A DNA stretch of 6,331 bases from Pseudomonadota bacterium. Its GTDB lineage: Bacteria > Pseudomonadota > Gammaproteobacteria > Burkholderiales > Burkholderiaceae_D. Each line of letters starts with the position of its first letter. The first letter of the stretch is position 1. The notes under the pieces were generated by a model. That model worked only from the letters and a program-made list of their open reading frames with translations, was not told where the DNA came from and did not search any database. This document shows positions 5,668-6,331 of this stretch, one piece after another. Made by a program: the position numbers and the translations under genes. The stretch is from contig JAFECY010000275.1 in the NCBI GenBank assembly GCA_018241865.1, forward strand, positions 1 through 6,331. Direction: 5' to 3'.

Positions 5668-6246
5668 ATGAAAAAGATAGCGGTTGTGTATCACAGCGGG
5701 CATGGGCATACGGAAACCATCGCGCGGCATGTTGTCGATGGCGTACAAAGCGTGCCGGACATGGCAGCGGTGTTGTTGAGGGCGGAAAATTTGACCGCCA
5801 ATCCAGAAACTCTGGCCGAGTTCGACGGCCTGATCTGGGGTTCGCCAACTTATCTAGGCGGTGTGTCCGGCGTCTTCAAAAGCTTCATGGACACTACCGG
5901 AAAAATGTGGCGCAAGCAGCAGCTTCGGAACAAATTGGCATCCGGCTTTACCGTGTCGTCGCTGCCTGCTGGTGACAAGCAATCGACGTTGTTGTCGCTG
6001 TTCGTGTTCTCCATGCAGCACGGGATGATCTGGGTCGGCAATCCTGTGCTGCCGGAGCAGCACAATGGCGTGCCCTATGAGCAGGCGGCTAATCGGCTCG
6101 GCTCGTGGTCGGGTTTGATGGCGCAAGCCGGGCATGCCGCGCTGGCGGATGCGTTCGCGCCGGGCGACATCAAGGCGGCCAAGATGTATGGCAGGAATTT
6201 TTCTTTGACGCTGAATCGGTTGCACGCTGAAGAAACTATATCTTGA
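5668..6246 (+). CDS. WrbA/flavodoxin-like FMN protein, probable NAD(P)H:quinone oxidoreductase or flavodoxin
   Basis: The 192-residue protein has a flavodoxin-like fold of the WrbA type. KIAVVYHSGHGHTETIA (residues 3-19) is the first strand and the phosphate-binding loop for FMN. WGSPTYLGGVSGVFKSFMDTTG (57-78) is the second FMN loop, with the PTY-GG pattern of this group and the usual phenylalanine-rich helix after it. SLPAGDKQSTL (98-108) is the third loop region, and a QHGMIWVG segment (117-124) follows. Length is close to WrbA (about 200). WrbA-type enzymes reduce quinones by two electrons with NAD(P)H, protecting against redox cycling, though substrate here is unproven. The ATG at 5668 is chosen because GAGGTGA (5657-5663) lies four bases upstream; an upstream TTG at 5650 is not supported. 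It is the middle gene of the operon, ten bases before the DUF2798 gene. Confidence 0.92.
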   Translation: MKKIAVVYHSGHGHTETIARHVVDGVQSVPDMAAVLLRAENLTANPETLAEFDGLIWGSPTYLGGVSGVFKSFMDTTGKMWRKQQLRNKLASGFTVSSLPAGDKQSTLLSLFVFSMQHGMIWVGNPVLPEQHNGVPYEQAANRLGSWSGLMAQAGHAALADAFAPGDIKAAKMYGRNFSLTLNRLHAEETIS

Positions 6247-6256
6247 GGAGCGATCC

Positions 6257-6331
6257 ATGATTCCCGCAAAATTTGCACCGGCCTTGTTCGGTTTCATCCT
6301 GTCCGGTCTGATGTCGTTGATCGTGTCCGGC
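6257..6331 (+). CDS. DUF2798-family small membrane protein, 5' part only
   Basis: Twenty-five codons are present before the window ends, reading MIPAKFAPALFGFILSGLMS and then LIVSG. GAGGAG (6245-6250) overlaps the stop codon of the flavodoxin-like gene and lies six bases before the ATG at 6257, so the two genes are probably translationally linked. The sequence is the first transmembrane helix. The AP-LFGFILSGLMS-IVSG pattern is what I recall of the DUF2798 family, short proteins of about 70-80 residues with two membrane helices and no known function. The family call is made on a short fragment. The remainder lies beyond the window. Confidence 0.75.
   Translation, partial: MIPAKFAPALFGFILSGLMSLIVSG

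Overview
The window looks like a chromosomal piece of a Gram-negative bacterium, most likely a betaproteobacterium of the Burkholderiales (an Oxalobacteraceae-type genome such as Herminiimonas or Janthinobacterium would fit). This rests on the mid-range GC content, the style of the two small exported proteins (a YXWGXW-repeat lipoprotein and a Lys/His/Gln-rich periplasmic protein), and the MerR / DUF2938 / flavodoxin / DUF2798 cluster. It is an impression from protein family content, not a database result. No tRNA, rRNA, CRISPR array, insertion sequence or phage gene is visible.

Layout. Positions 1-235 are non-coding and lead into a large LuxR-family ATP-binding (MalT/AlkS-type) regulator at 236-2893 (+), which ends at a perfect 20-bp palindrome. 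Next come two small + strand genes for envelope proteins. The first (3059-3412) encodes a secreted, highly charged helical protein with an internal repeat, and is closed by a textbook Rho-independent terminator. The second (3507-3887) encodes a lipoprotein with two WXXGXW repeats. A 10-bp-stem hairpin then separates these from a convergent − strand gene (3972-4460). That gene encodes an odd acidic protein with 13 Asp and no Lys, Arg, His, Glu or Cys. Upstream of it on the − strand lies a MerR-family regulator (4615-5049).

Right end. The MerR gene is divergent from an apparent + strand operon: a DUF2938 four-helix membrane protein (5137-5631), a WrbA/flavodoxin-like protein (5668-6246) and the first 25 codons of a DUF2798 membrane protein (6257 to the window edge). 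The intergenic region carries a MerR-type promoter: a TTGACT -35 and a TATAGT -10 separated by 19 bp, with a palindrome (TTCAAGT-TG-ACTTGAA) in the spacer. The palindrome closely resembles the SoxR box of the enterobacterial soxS promoter, but the regulator lacks SoxR's four-cysteine iron-sulfur motif and has only a C-X7-C pair. The most interesting inference is a small MerR-switched membrane/flavoprotein module, probably answering redox, electrophile or metal stress, whose membrane components have no assigned function.
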